Below, piece after piece: positions 45,268-54,165 of a stretch of DNA of 64,000 bases. The number at the start of each line of letters is the position of its first letter. Position 1 is the stretch's first letter. This DNA is from Cryoendolithus antarcticus (lineage: Eukaryota; Ascomycota; Dothideomycetes; Cladosporiales; Cladosporiaceae): NCBI GenBank assembly GCA_002077065.1, contig NAJO01000073.1:62001-126000 (forward strand). Direction: 5' to 3'. The translations under genes were made by a program, and so were the position numbers. The notes under the pieces were generated by a model. That model saw only the letters and a list, made by a program, of their open reading frames with translations, was not told where the DNA came from and did not search any database.

Positions 45268-46614
45268 ATGGTCAATCATGCTACGATTTGCAAGCACGCG
45301 TCCCGAAGGATCTTGAGCTCTTTCGCATCCTTTCCATCGGAGACTTTAGCACCATTCCTGTATTTCACACAGAGTATCACGCGATGCTATGGAACTGTAC
45401 AGACCGACGTAAGACGAGCTGAAGGGCGTAGCAGTCGCGGTCAGAGCAAGGTTGTAGACGGAGAGCGGCAAGGTCGCCTGAGACGAGGACAACAGAGGCT
45501 CGATGGCGTACCAGCAAGGCCGAGCATTCAGCTTTCGACACGACCAGCCCCACGGATAGAGCATGTACCATTCGAGGGCGCTGCTTCGAAGTCAGTCGTC
45601 GTTGAGAGCGCTCTATCAGATGGCTCGACGGTGACTCCGAGCGAAAGAAGAGCGTTCCAAAGTCTGTTGGCTTTGCGTAGAGACGGGATTGCGCGAGAGG
45701 ATACCAACGTTATAAAAGCAAGGGATGGGCAAATCAAACGAGCGTCGGACCACGAGGTAAATGACTTTCAGAGTGTTGAGGCGCGAGGAAGAGACTCTGA
45801 AGTCAAGGAAGCCGCCGGCCCAAGCCTTGACGCTCGCAGCGCCGCTGAGATCAAGACCGTAGACAGTCTCATGGCGGACACGCAGACAGACGCAGATCTA
45901 TGGCGAGTTCTGCACGAGAGAGTTATCTCACGCGTACTTGCACTACAGCTTGACACGTCTGAGAAGCCCACCGAAGATCTGGACAAGGCGAGGACACCAA
46001 TCAAGAAGGCAAAGGGAAAGAAGTCGAAAACTTTGCCTGTAACGGCAGCTGCGACTCCTGCTGCAGAACTTGCCACCACGCCGAGCAAGGCAACTCCAGT
46101 ACCCAGCGCGCAGGACCTGCACCTGCTGACGCAGACATTTCCAATCCATCTGCTCAACTTCACTAAGCGATGCTCCAGCAGCTTTCCCGGTTCAAGTCTG
46201 CCGTCCAACCTCCTGCCATACATCAAGTCACTAGGTCCAACAACATTCGCAATGGCAGCTACTACATCGCTCTACAATCACCACATGAGCCAGCTGTACT
46301 ACCAGCATCTCGATCTGCCGTCGATCATTGCCACGCTAGAAGAAATGGACCAGCAGGTGTACGACTTCGACACAGCGACTTACAATCTCTTGGGTAAGAT
46401 CTTACATCGCGCGAATGAGGCACGACTTGGTCATCTTGGTCCTGGTACACAGGCTATCTGGGGCAGCGAGAGGATGCGAAGTGCATTGAAAGGTATCGCC
46501 GAGTGGAAGGCGAAAGTGCTGGTACAGATGGAGGCACGCGCTCTGCATGTTGCGAGATCGCAACCGGCACTCGAGAACCGCAGAGACAAGTCTCTTGTAG
46601 ATTATGAAATGTAG
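45268..46614 (+). CDS. Mtf2-like mitochondrial expression factor
   Basis: A single exon of 448 residues from the first ATG at 45268. The N terminus (MVNHATICKHASRRILSSFA) is basic and lacks acidic residues, as in a mitochondrial targeting peptide. A central low-complexity part ends in a Lys-rich patch (IKKAKGKKSKT). The C-terminal 240 residues fit the Mtf2 C-terminal domain: DADLWRVLHERVISRVLALQ, FPIHLLNFTKRCSSSFPGSS, LPYIKSLGPTTFAMAATTSL and IATLEEMDQQVYDFDTATYN. Yeast Mtf2 (Nam1) stabilises or processes mitochondrial mRNAs and couples them to transcription. By family this is an RNA-related mitochondrial factor. Assignment is by pattern recall, so moderate. Confidence 0.75.
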   Translation: MVNHATICKHASRRILSSFASFPSETLAPFLYFTQSITRCYGTVQTDVRRAEGRSSRGQSKVVDGERQGRLRRGQQRLDGVPARPSIQLSTRPAPRIEHVPFEGAASKSVVVESALSDGSTVTPSERRAFQSLLALRRDGIAREDTNVIKARDGQIKRASDHEVNDFQSVEARGRDSEVKEAAGPSLDARSAAEIKTVDSLMADTQTDADLWRVLHERVISRVLALQLDTSEKPTEDLDKARTPIKKAKGKKSKTLPVTAAATPAAELATTPSKATPVPSAQDLHLLTQTFPIHLLNFTKRCSSSFPGSSLPSNLLPYIKSLGPTTFAMAATTSLYNHHMSQLYYQHLDLPSIIATLEEMDQQVYDFDTATYNLLGKILHRANEARLGHLGPGTQAIWGSERMRSALKGIAEWKAKVLVQMEARALHVARSQPALENRRDKSLVDYEM

Positions 46615-46943
46615 TCTGTTTCTTCTCACAGTGCTTGACCTCGCTGTCCTTTCCGATTTCCCATCACATGTGATTCGCTGCTTTCATCACGTGGTACGCT
46701 AGTGCAGAATCTAGACTGAAGCCGAAATGCCGTCCTCTCTACATGCACACTTAGATCACCACTTCCACGATTCTGTACCACCTACACGTCGCCTGCGACA
46801 GCCCACAGACCAACACTGAGAACATCAATCAGCCTCGCACTCGCAGTACTGACCGCTCGCCACCTTGACAAGCACCGACTACGCGCCCAGCGACCCCTCC
46901 CGCACCACCACATACACCCTCCCAACCGTGGCTGTCCTACACA
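46615..46943. promoter_or_regulatory. Antizyme upstream region
   Basis: 329 bp between the Mtf2-like stop and the antizyme ATG. It must contain the antizyme promoter and leader. No specific site claimed. Confidence 0.4.
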
Positions 46944-47852
46944 ATGGCGAATATATCCAAACACAACATGTCGAGTAGTACCAGTAGTGACCGTCGCTCC
47001 TCGTCTTCGAGCAGCGGCGGTCACCGAAACACCACGGCCTCGGCCTACATCGTCAATTCGACGACAAACGAACTGACTTCCGTTCACTTCGGGGCAGGCG
47101 GTATGTTTATGTTGCATGGTGGTTACGCTTCTATCGTAGTCGCTGACAGTGTTATACAGGAGTGGGGTGGTTGGTTTGAGGTCGCTAACCCAAACAACAC
47201 CACGCCGCCGCCCTCCCCCGGCAAGCATCGCGGAAGGAGGGCGCAGCGGCAAGCCGCGCATTACATCACGGAAGAGTGTGAGAGGCTCTTTTGCGGGACA
47301 CTGGAAGCTGTTTTCTTGGTTGAGAAGGGAACTGGGCTTTCGGAACCGCTGGTGATGGATGCGCACAACGAGGAACAGAGAAGCAGGAAGACTGGGCCGC
47401 GACATGACTACGCAGTGAAGGCTTCTGGTCCCGCTGGCTCTGTCACGGACTGGCTCGAGGTCTATGACTACCATGGAGACGGGGTTAGATTCCGAGGCTT
47501 CGTGGCGGAGTCCCCGAAGCAACGTGCGATGTTCGTCTTCTTCGATAAGAATGTGGTCGCCGGGCAGGATCTAAAGCCAGGGTATGTCTGCATTTCCCTC
47601 TACGGCATGTCTGCGACACAGTACGCTAAACTCAATTCTAGGCTCACAGCACTCCTCGAACTCGCAAGCTCGGATGGCGTTGACTGCGACCAATTAATTG
47701 TTTGCGTCGATCGCACAGCCGACGAGACTGCAGCCAAAGACTTGACAAAGGATCTTGGCTGGGTCGGCTTCGAGCTGACAATACTTGACGACTGGTCTGG
47801 CCAGAAGTGTACCCTGAGCGATCGGTGGTTGTTTCTGGGTATGGACGTCTAG
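46944..47852 (+). CDS. OAZ1: Ornithine decarboxylase antizyme, decoded with a +1 frameshift
   Basis: Exons 46944-47100, 47160-47581 and 47642-47852. Spliced ORF1 reads 58 codons and meets TGA at 47177. Skipping one base (T47177) continues into 204 codons of ORF2, giving 262 residues. ORF2 is clearly antizyme: DWLEVYDYHGDGVRFRGFVA, RAMFVFFDKNVVAGQDLKPG, LTALLELASS, DQLIVCVDR, DLGWVGFELTILDDW and LSDRWLFLGMDV. Antizyme binds ornithine decarboxylase monomers and sends them to the proteasome without ubiquitin. It also lowers polyamine uptake, and its frameshift is promoted by polyamines. ORF1 is Ser-rich and unconserved, as usual. Intron 1 is 59 nt (GTATGT donor, GCTGAC branch point, ACAG acceptor) and intron 2 is 60 nt. 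If intron 1 is kept, the whole gene appears as one continuous frame, so automated annotation will tend to miss the frameshift. Confidence 0.92.
   Translation: MANISKHNMSSSTSSDRRSSSSSSGGHRNTTASAYIVNSTTNELTSVHFGAGGMFMLHGGYASIVVADSVIQEWGGWFEVANPNNTTPPPSPGKHRGRRAQRQAAHYITEECERLFCGTLEAVFLVEKGTGLSEPLVMDAHNEEQRSRKTGPRHDYAVKASGPAGSVTDWLEVYDYHGDGVRFRGFVAESPKQRAMFVFFDKNVVAGQDLKPGYVCISLYGMSATQYAKLNSRLTALLELASSDGVDCDQLIVCVDRTADETAAKDLTKDLGWVGFELTILDDWSGQKCTLSDRWLFLGMDV
47174..47180 (+). promoter_or_regulatory. +1 ribosomal frameshift site GTT-TGA of antizyme
   Basis: In the spliced frame the last ORF1 sense codon is GTT (47174-47176), followed by TGA. ORF2 resumes with GAG at 47178. Antizyme shift sites always pair a slow or slip-prone sense codon with UGA. 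GUU is a less common codon at this place than UCC. No stimulatory secondary structure was assessed. Confidence 0.85.
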
Positions 47853-47974
47853 ATGCCTAGCTGCATCTGGCCAAATGCGTGAATGCTCTGCCTGCTTTGG
47901 TATACGGCGTCGTTGACCATGGATGGAAAGGCATGTATATACCATCGAAAGTTGGTCGGCGTTGGTAGCTAAGT

Positions 47975-50055
47975 CTATAGTTTGGATTTGATTTCACCCT
48001 GCACAGCATCTTCATTCACCTCTTCCAGCTCCGCTGCAAGCGTTCCTTCAGCAACATCTTCCCCATCCTCGGCGTCTGTGATCCATACCACGCGACCACC
48101 TGCACTGGTCCGCACTTCTAATTCCATCTTCATCTGCTGCACTACGCAGATGACCTGGCCTGGTTGTACGAGGTCGCCTCCATCAACAAGGAATTCAACA
48201 AGCTTCCCAGGAAACGGTATTGTGACATGACGAGGATTGTCGCGATTGCCTTGGCGATGCTTGCTCTCGGCCATGACTGAGCCAGACGATGCGGTGCTGT
48301 GCGTGGCTTCCAGTGTGATGGCAAGTGGGGCATGAGAGCCAGGGAAAGAATACTCGGCCTCTGCACGCAACAGAGCGGGGAACTCGTTGCGGATGACTTT
48401 AGTCAGGCGGAAATGATGGGTTTGAGATGCCGCGGCAGCTGATGTATCGCTGATCTTGAGAGCCCAGGCATCGCCCTTGCGAAGAGATACAGCGGCGTTG
48501 GAGCTACCAGTCAACGAGCCTGAGCTGGAAGATGTGCTTTGGACCAGGCGTGGCGCACGCTTCGACTCCAATGCCTTCGTCAGCTCTAGTCCGGACGCGA
48601 GGAGAGGCGCGGCGTTACGCTCAAGCCACGATGTGTCGCAAGTGCCGGCTTCGAAGTCTGGGTGTGCAACAATGGCACGGAGGACGTCAAGATTGGTCTT
48701 CACACCACTTACCGAGGTGTCGTCCAGTGCTCGTCGACACTTCCTGACCGCATCTTCCCAAGTTGTGGCGGTCACGATAATCTTGACCAGCAGGCTGTCG
48801 AAGTCCGACCCAACGATGTTTGTTTGACCAGGGAGTAGATGTGTGTCCACGCGAATGCCATTCCCCGATGGCAATGCGAACCCATCGATGCGGCCAATGC
48901 TGAGCGACCAATCACTCTGCACGTTCTCGGCGGTGATTCGCAACTGAATCGACTTCAGCTTCGGGCTTGTTCGGGGATCGGAGGCGAAACATCTTGCGAC
49001 GGCATCGTCCACCATGGTACCCTGCGCGATCTCAAGTTGTGCCTTGACAACGTCGCCGGACATGATAGACTCAGTAACTGTATGCTCGACCTGTAGCCTT
49101 GGATTCACCTCGAGGAAGTAGAAGTCACGACTCTCTGAGTTGGCCAGAAACTCGAATGTGCCTAAGGACAGATATTTGACGTGCTCAGCCACGCGCACAG
49201 CAGCATCGACGATGCTTTGCACAAAGTCACGATCGGACATCGTACTCGGCGCAAGCTCGACGATTTTTTGAAACCTCCGCTGAACGGAACACTCGCGTTC
49301 CCAGAGATGACGGACCCGACCAGAGCCATCGCCAATGATCTGGACCTCGATGTGGCGAAAGCCGTCGATCGCGGCCTTTTCGACAAAGATCTCGTGCGAT
49401 GGACTCTCGGACATCGCTCGTTTAGCAGCAGATTCTAGCTCAGATTCTTGCCGGACAAGGCGAATGCCTTTGCCGCCGCCGCCGTCGACTGCTTTGAGCA
49501 TCACTGGGTAGCCGATCTGAGCTGCGAAGCGCCGAACATCGTCCAGATGGCTGGTCGGCTTCTCAGTTGCAGGTAGTGTAGGTACACCACACTCCCTGGC
49601 GAGTCGTTTGGCGGCGAGCTTGTCGCCGGTGCGCTCCAAGATTGCCCATCCGGGGCCGATCACCACTGCACCTGCTTCCTCCCACATTCTTCGTGCGAAG
49701 TCTGGTGATTCCGAGAGAAAGCCATAGCCTGGATGCACAGCATCGATTGAATGGTGTCTGACGATGTCAACGAGGTGAGCAATGTCCAGGTAGCTTCTTG
49801 ACGAAGGTACTGTGATGATATGATCGGCGCCGAGAGCATGGCCATGGTCATCGCGTGTTGTTAGAGCGAGGGTTTCGATCGATAATTCTCGAGCACTGTC
49901 TATCATACGTTTCGCGATCTCGCCTCTATGAAGCCTACCTTAGCGGCTGTCGATGCTAATCAAAGTATTGATGCTTCAACATACCTGTTTGCTATGAGTA
50001 GCTTCTTGATCGGTCGTCGTACAGGAACGTCCGAGCTTCTTGGGGCTGATCCCAT
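47975..50055 (-). CDS. Biotin-containing acyl-CoA carboxylase alpha subunit ending in SKL
   Basis: Two exons (50055-49985 and 49925-47975) around a 59-nt intron give 673 residues. Exon 1 supplies the start of the biotin carboxylase domain: KKLLIANR joins GEIAKRMIDSARE. Following blocks are HPGYGFLSESPDFARRM, the ATP-grasp loop DGGGGKGIRLV, EVNPRLQVEHTVTES and the C-domain SGNGIRVDTHLLPGQTN. The biotinyl domain near the C terminus carries QQMKMELEV, with the biotin-accepting Lys at 623. The last three residues are Ser-Lys-Leu, the canonical PTS1 peroxisome signal. There is no obvious mitochondrial presequence. It partners the divergent carboxyltransferase gene. Architecture is like methylcrotonyl/propionyl/geranyl-CoA carboxylase alpha chains; the acyl substrate is undetermined. 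Confidence 0.93.
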
Positions 50056-50457
50056 CTCGAAGAGTGCCTTTGTCTCGTCCAGTCCTCTCACTTCACCTTG
50101 CCATCACCGTAATCAACGAGAATGACTTGCGCATTCCACACCTCAGATAGACGTCTCTCCCGCATACGCAAGCCGACTGCCAGCTAGGATGTGTCGTCCA
50201 ACAGCAGTATCAAGTAGTGACATGCGGGGAGTGGCTGCCGAGGTCCCTGGCGGTGGCCTTTGCAATACCGCCATATCAAACAATGTAGGGCATTAGCGTT
50301 TCCACTTTCCCCTCCCCTAGCCTTTCATCAATTTTGAGCAGACTCGGTCTTGACAGCTTCAACTAACGCTACTCTGGTTTTTACACTATGCGCCTTGAGA
50401 GCGACTATCTCTCGCTGGTCTTGGGCCGTGACTTGAGACGCTGCTGAGTCCGACAGG
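50056..50457. promoter_or_regulatory. Shared divergent promoter of the acyl-CoA carboxylase gene pair
   Basis: 402 bp separate the start codons of the alpha and beta subunit genes. This compact divergent arrangement of two subunits of one enzyme suggests co-regulation. No specific element is claimed. Confidence 0.6.
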
Positions 50458-52242
50458 ATGGGAGCAGATGATATGAAAAAAGCTGGACAAGTAGCTCTGG
50501 ACCGGGCTCGCCAAGTGTCTTCCCATCTGAACCCTGGAAACGACGGGAGCCAGGATGCTGTAGATTCAGTCCCACGCAGACGATCGAGGCCAAAACGCGC
50601 AGAAGTCGGGCCGCCTGCAGACTACTCGGACCGGCTCGACCAAATCGCCACGCTCGAGAGAATAGCCCGGACGCCAGACAACACGCACAGAGGTTACCAG
50701 CGGCAGAAGCAAGCCGGCAAGCTATGGGTCCATGAGCGCGTCGATGCACTGCTTGATCCAGGCAGCTTACAAGAAGTTGGCAGTGTAAGTGGTGAAGTGG
50801 AGTGGATGAAGCAGACTACCTCCGATGGCCTCGAACAGGATGTACCCAGAAATTTCACTCCCAGCAACAGTGTGCAAGGATTCGGCAAGTTGAAAGGTCG
50901 CAAAGTAGTCTTCACTGCGGACGACTACAGCCTACGTGCTGGCCATGCAGATGGCGCATCGTGGGAGAAGACTAACTATATCGAAAAACTCGCGCTTTCA
51001 CTACGCCTACCAATCGTCAAGCTCGTTGACGGCTCGTCCGGCGGTGGCAGCGTGACTACCATACGCAAGCAGGGCTTCTCCTACATTCCACCTCTTCCTG
51101 CATTCGAGCATATTGTCAAGCAGCTCAACATGGGCATTCCCAACCTTGGTGCGGTCTTGGGTCCAGCTATTGGTCTTGGTGCAGCACGAGTGACCATATG
51201 CCATTTCAGTGTAATGGCAGCGAATATCGGCAGTCTCTTCAATGCCGGTCCTCAAGTTGTGAAGAACGCCACCTTCGAGGACGGCTTGACGATGACCGAT
51301 CTTGGCGGACCAGACATGCACTGTCGCAACGGTACAATCGACAACCTTGCCGGCGACGAGTATGAGGCCTTTGAGCAGCTTCGGAATGTCCTATCCTACC
51401 TGCCAAATTCTGGGTTCTCTGCACCTCCTATACTGCCAACTCAGGACTTTTCTAGTCGTCGCGAAGAAAGTCTGCGAACTTTGATACCCCGACGGAAGGA
51501 ACGCATGTATGATCCTCGTCTGCTCATCCGTCTCGTCGTTGATGAAGGTTCCTTCTTCGAGATTGGCTCGCTCTGGGGCACGTCCGCTCTTGTTGGGCTC
51601 GCGCGACTTGCCGGTCACTGTGTCGGCATAATCTCGAACAATTGCGAATCACCCACTGGCGGTGCCCTGGATGCACTGGGCTCGCAGAAGATCACGAAGC
51701 ACCTCAAATTATGCGATGTGATGAATTTGCCTATACTGCAGTTCGTTGATGTACCCGGATATGCTATCGGCACTGCTGCTGAGAGATCGGCAACTATGAG
51801 ACACGGCGTGAACCTGGCGTTGGCATACTACACCACCACAACGCCTGTCTTCTCTGTCGTGACTCGAAGGGCCTACGGTGTTGCAGGTGGTGTCATGCTG
51901 GACTGTCGAGATCCACGCATGCGTATAGCCTGGCCGAGTGGTGACTGGGGGTCGCTGCCTCTCAAAGGTGGCATTGAGGTCGGTCACTCATTCGAGCTCA
52001 AGGAGGCTGCAAGGAAAGGCGGTCCCGAAGCTGTAGAAGAACTGAGGCAGAAGTTGGAGGCCGAGTACGAGGGCTTGATGAACCCTGTACGCACAGCAAA
52101 CGCTTTTGGGGTTGAGGCGATCATCGACCCGGCTGATACTAGGAGTGTGGTATGCACGTGGGTTGAGCACATGTATGGAGGCTTGATGGAGGAGAGAATA
52201 GCGAAGCGCAGAGCCGGCGTGTTGCATGCACAATTTGCATAA
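50458..52242 (+). CDS. Acyl-CoA carboxylase carboxyltransferase (beta) subunit
   Basis: A single exon of 594 residues. Both halves of the carboxyltransferase fold are present: KLWVHERVDALLDPGSLQEV, VFTADDYSLRAGHADGAS, KLVDGSSGGGSVTTIRKQGF, GAVLGPAIGLGAARVTICHF, then DPRLLIRLVVDEGSFFEIGS, VGIISNNCESPTGGALDALG, LQFVDVPGYAIGTAAERSAT, TRRAYGVAGGVMLDCRDP and IAWPSGDWGSLPLKGG. The Gly-rich oxyanion-hole regions of the family are intact. The N terminus has RARQVSSHL (residues 16-24), which differs from the PTS2 consensus only at its second position. No typical mitochondrial presequence is evident. It should transfer carboxyl from biotin, on the partner subunit, to an acyl-CoA. Confidence 0.93.
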   Translation: MGADDMKKAGQVALDRARQVSSHLNPGNDGSQDAVDSVPRRRSRPKRAEVGPPADYSDRLDQIATLERIARTPDNTHRGYQRQKQAGKLWVHERVDALLDPGSLQEVGSVSGEVEWMKQTTSDGLEQDVPRNFTPSNSVQGFGKLKGRKVVFTADDYSLRAGHADGASWEKTNYIEKLALSLRLPIVKLVDGSSGGGSVTTIRKQGFSYIPPLPAFEHIVKQLNMGIPNLGAVLGPAIGLGAARVTICHFSVMAANIGSLFNAGPQVVKNATFEDGLTMTDLGGPDMHCRNGTIDNLAGDEYEAFEQLRNVLSYLPNSGFSAPPILPTQDFSSRREESLRTLIPRRKERMYDPRLLIRLVVDEGSFFEIGSLWGTSALVGLARLAGHCVGIISNNCESPTGGALDALGSQKITKHLKLCDVMNLPILQFVDVPGYAIGTAAERSATMRHGVNLALAYYTTTTPVFSVVTRRAYGVAGGVMLDCRDPRMRIAWPSGDWGSLPLKGGIEVGHSFELKEAARKGGPEAVEELRQKLEAEYEGLMNPVRTANAFGVEAIIDPADTRSVVCTWVEHMYGGLMEERIAKRRAGVLHAQFA

Positions 52243-52534
52243 GGTGTCGCCGTCCCCGCGCGAGAGGTTCTATACGCCTGCGCGATAGAGCTCAGGGCGG
52301 ATCGACCTACAGAATCAGCCTGTCTGGACATGGAGCCATCTCGAGCCCGATGGCTCAACAGCCACGGAGTGTTTCTAGTGTTAGCGCAGGAGCATGGGAG
52401 CAATGTGCAGAGGCGGGAAGTGAACGACTCTGTGCGAAGGTCTATTTCATGAATTACGCGCCTACACATGCTGTGTCTACTGTGTACGTTGAGATCCGCG
52501 AAACCCGCTCCGGCGCCAGCAATGCAACACATAT

Positions 52535-54165
52535 CTACGCTACCGGTAGTATACCTTGCGGATTGGTGAGCGTCAGACCTGGGTCGTACGCCGCCTTGAG
52601 CTTCTGCAACCTTGGCAGACTTGAACCATAGTACGCACTCTGAGCCGCTGTCTGACTCAGGCGATTATCGGCATAGTTGATATACATGCCCCAGTCGCTC
52701 AAAGCCATGCCCGCAGTCGTATTAGAAACGAAGTTGTCCAGAAATGGGTAGCCATCGGATGGATATGAGCCGGAGTAGACTTGATCATAAAATTGGATGA
52801 GATACAGTTTGTCGCGGTGGGCGTATGACGACAAGGAGTGATCGCCGTTGGTTACACCGGAGAAGGCGCCGCCGTGAAGGTCGAGCTGAAACCACCAGCC
52901 TCGTCTATTGGTAGGACCAACCTTGTACCTAGCAATTCGTGTTAGGCCGGGCGGTGCATGGCAGACCACGGGCAAGCATACCAATAGTTTACAAAGTTCT
53001 TGGCGGCAGTGCCGTTGAGGCCCTTTAACATCAAGCTCTTCGAGTAGAACGTTTGTTGCTGGTCTCAAGGTCAGCAAATGCTCACACAAAACACAGTAAG
53101 TATTACCCACGAAAGAGTACGGCGTAGTTGGGTCCGTTGCAGCGTTTGAGTAATGCGAGAAAGCCTTCAGGAAAGTCGTGGTCGTTGTGGAAGCCAACAC
53201 CAAGCCGGTCTTGTCCTGTAAGGGCTGTAGGGCAGCCTTCAACCCAGTTGCATTGCCGAAGAACATGCCTTCGAAGTAAGAAGACCCACTCGACACAAAC
53301 GCACGCATTGTAAGATCAGCCGGCATGAAGGTCTTGGTGTAGTTCTCCAATGCAGCCAGATTGCCCGGTGCGGTTGTTGTGTTCCACCTGAAGTTCATGT
53401 TGAAGTAGGTGACTTGGGACGGCGCGGCGAAGGTGTCGAATTCGTACTGTGCTACGATGCCGAAATTGCTACCAGCACCTCGGAGTGCCCAGAACAGATC
53501 GGACTTCTCAGTTGTAGAGGTGTGCACAATTGTTCCATTCGCAAGGACTACAGTCATGCCAATTATCCAGTCGGTGGCAAGGCCGTACTTGTGTGAGCTC
53601 ATGCCATAGCCACCATGCAGTGAGTGGCCGCTAACACCGACGCTGATGGTCGTCAGTTCATGTCGCCGCCACGGACATTGCAGTCGACTCACCCAGGACA
53701 TGTTCCTGCCGATATTGCTCTCCCTCCCTGGCTGTAAAGCTGGTTCGTAACATGACCAAGTCTAGCTCCAGGCTGTACGATGGCGATATTGGTGGTGCTA
53801 TTGACGGTGACATTAAACATGCGATCTAGCTCGATCATGAGGTGCCCATCTTCGCCACCCAATCCGAAGGATGCGTAGGAGTGACCGCCGGACTTGGCAG
53901 TGACCTTGACTCCAGATAGCTGTGCACAGATCACAGCGGCCTGGATTTGTGCAATGGTGGTTGGCACTGCCACAGCAACCGGCGTGTACGTGAGACGAGG
54001 GTTGAAAGGTTTGATGTCAGCGTTCCACGTCGACGATCCTTTTGTATCGACGGGAACGGAGGAGTTGGCCAAGCAGCCGTCGATGGCTGCGCGTCGATGT
54101 ACTGATCCAGCAGTAACGAGAGAAACCAGGACACCCGCGAGGGCGATATGCTCCATGAATGTCAT
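52535..54165 (-). CDS. Secreted FAD-linked oligosaccharide oxidase-like protein (BBE family)
   Basis: Four exons (54165-53693, 53642-53111, 53058-52982, 52928-52535) with introns of 50-53 nt give 491 residues. A signal peptide ([17 protein letters not shown]) is followed by the FAD PCMH domain: [20 protein letters not shown], with the His for 8-alpha linkage, and [20 protein letters not shown], restored over intron 1, with the Cys for a second covalent bond. The substrate domain ([20 protein letters not shown]) and the BBE C-terminal block ([27 protein letters not shown]) are present. Exon 3 restores [20 protein letters not shown]. His plus Cys is the pattern of bicovalent glucooligosaccharide/chitooligosaccharide oxidases. 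Several N-glycosylation sequons fit secretion. Substrate not determined. Confidence 0.9.

Noticed and set aside
47101..47159. Reading the antizyme gene as one uninterrupted ORF without intron 1
   Set aside because: The segment has an ideal donor, branch point and acceptor, encodes nothing conserved, and antizymes are universally decoded by a +1 shift at a sense codon before UGA, which appears exactly when it is removed.
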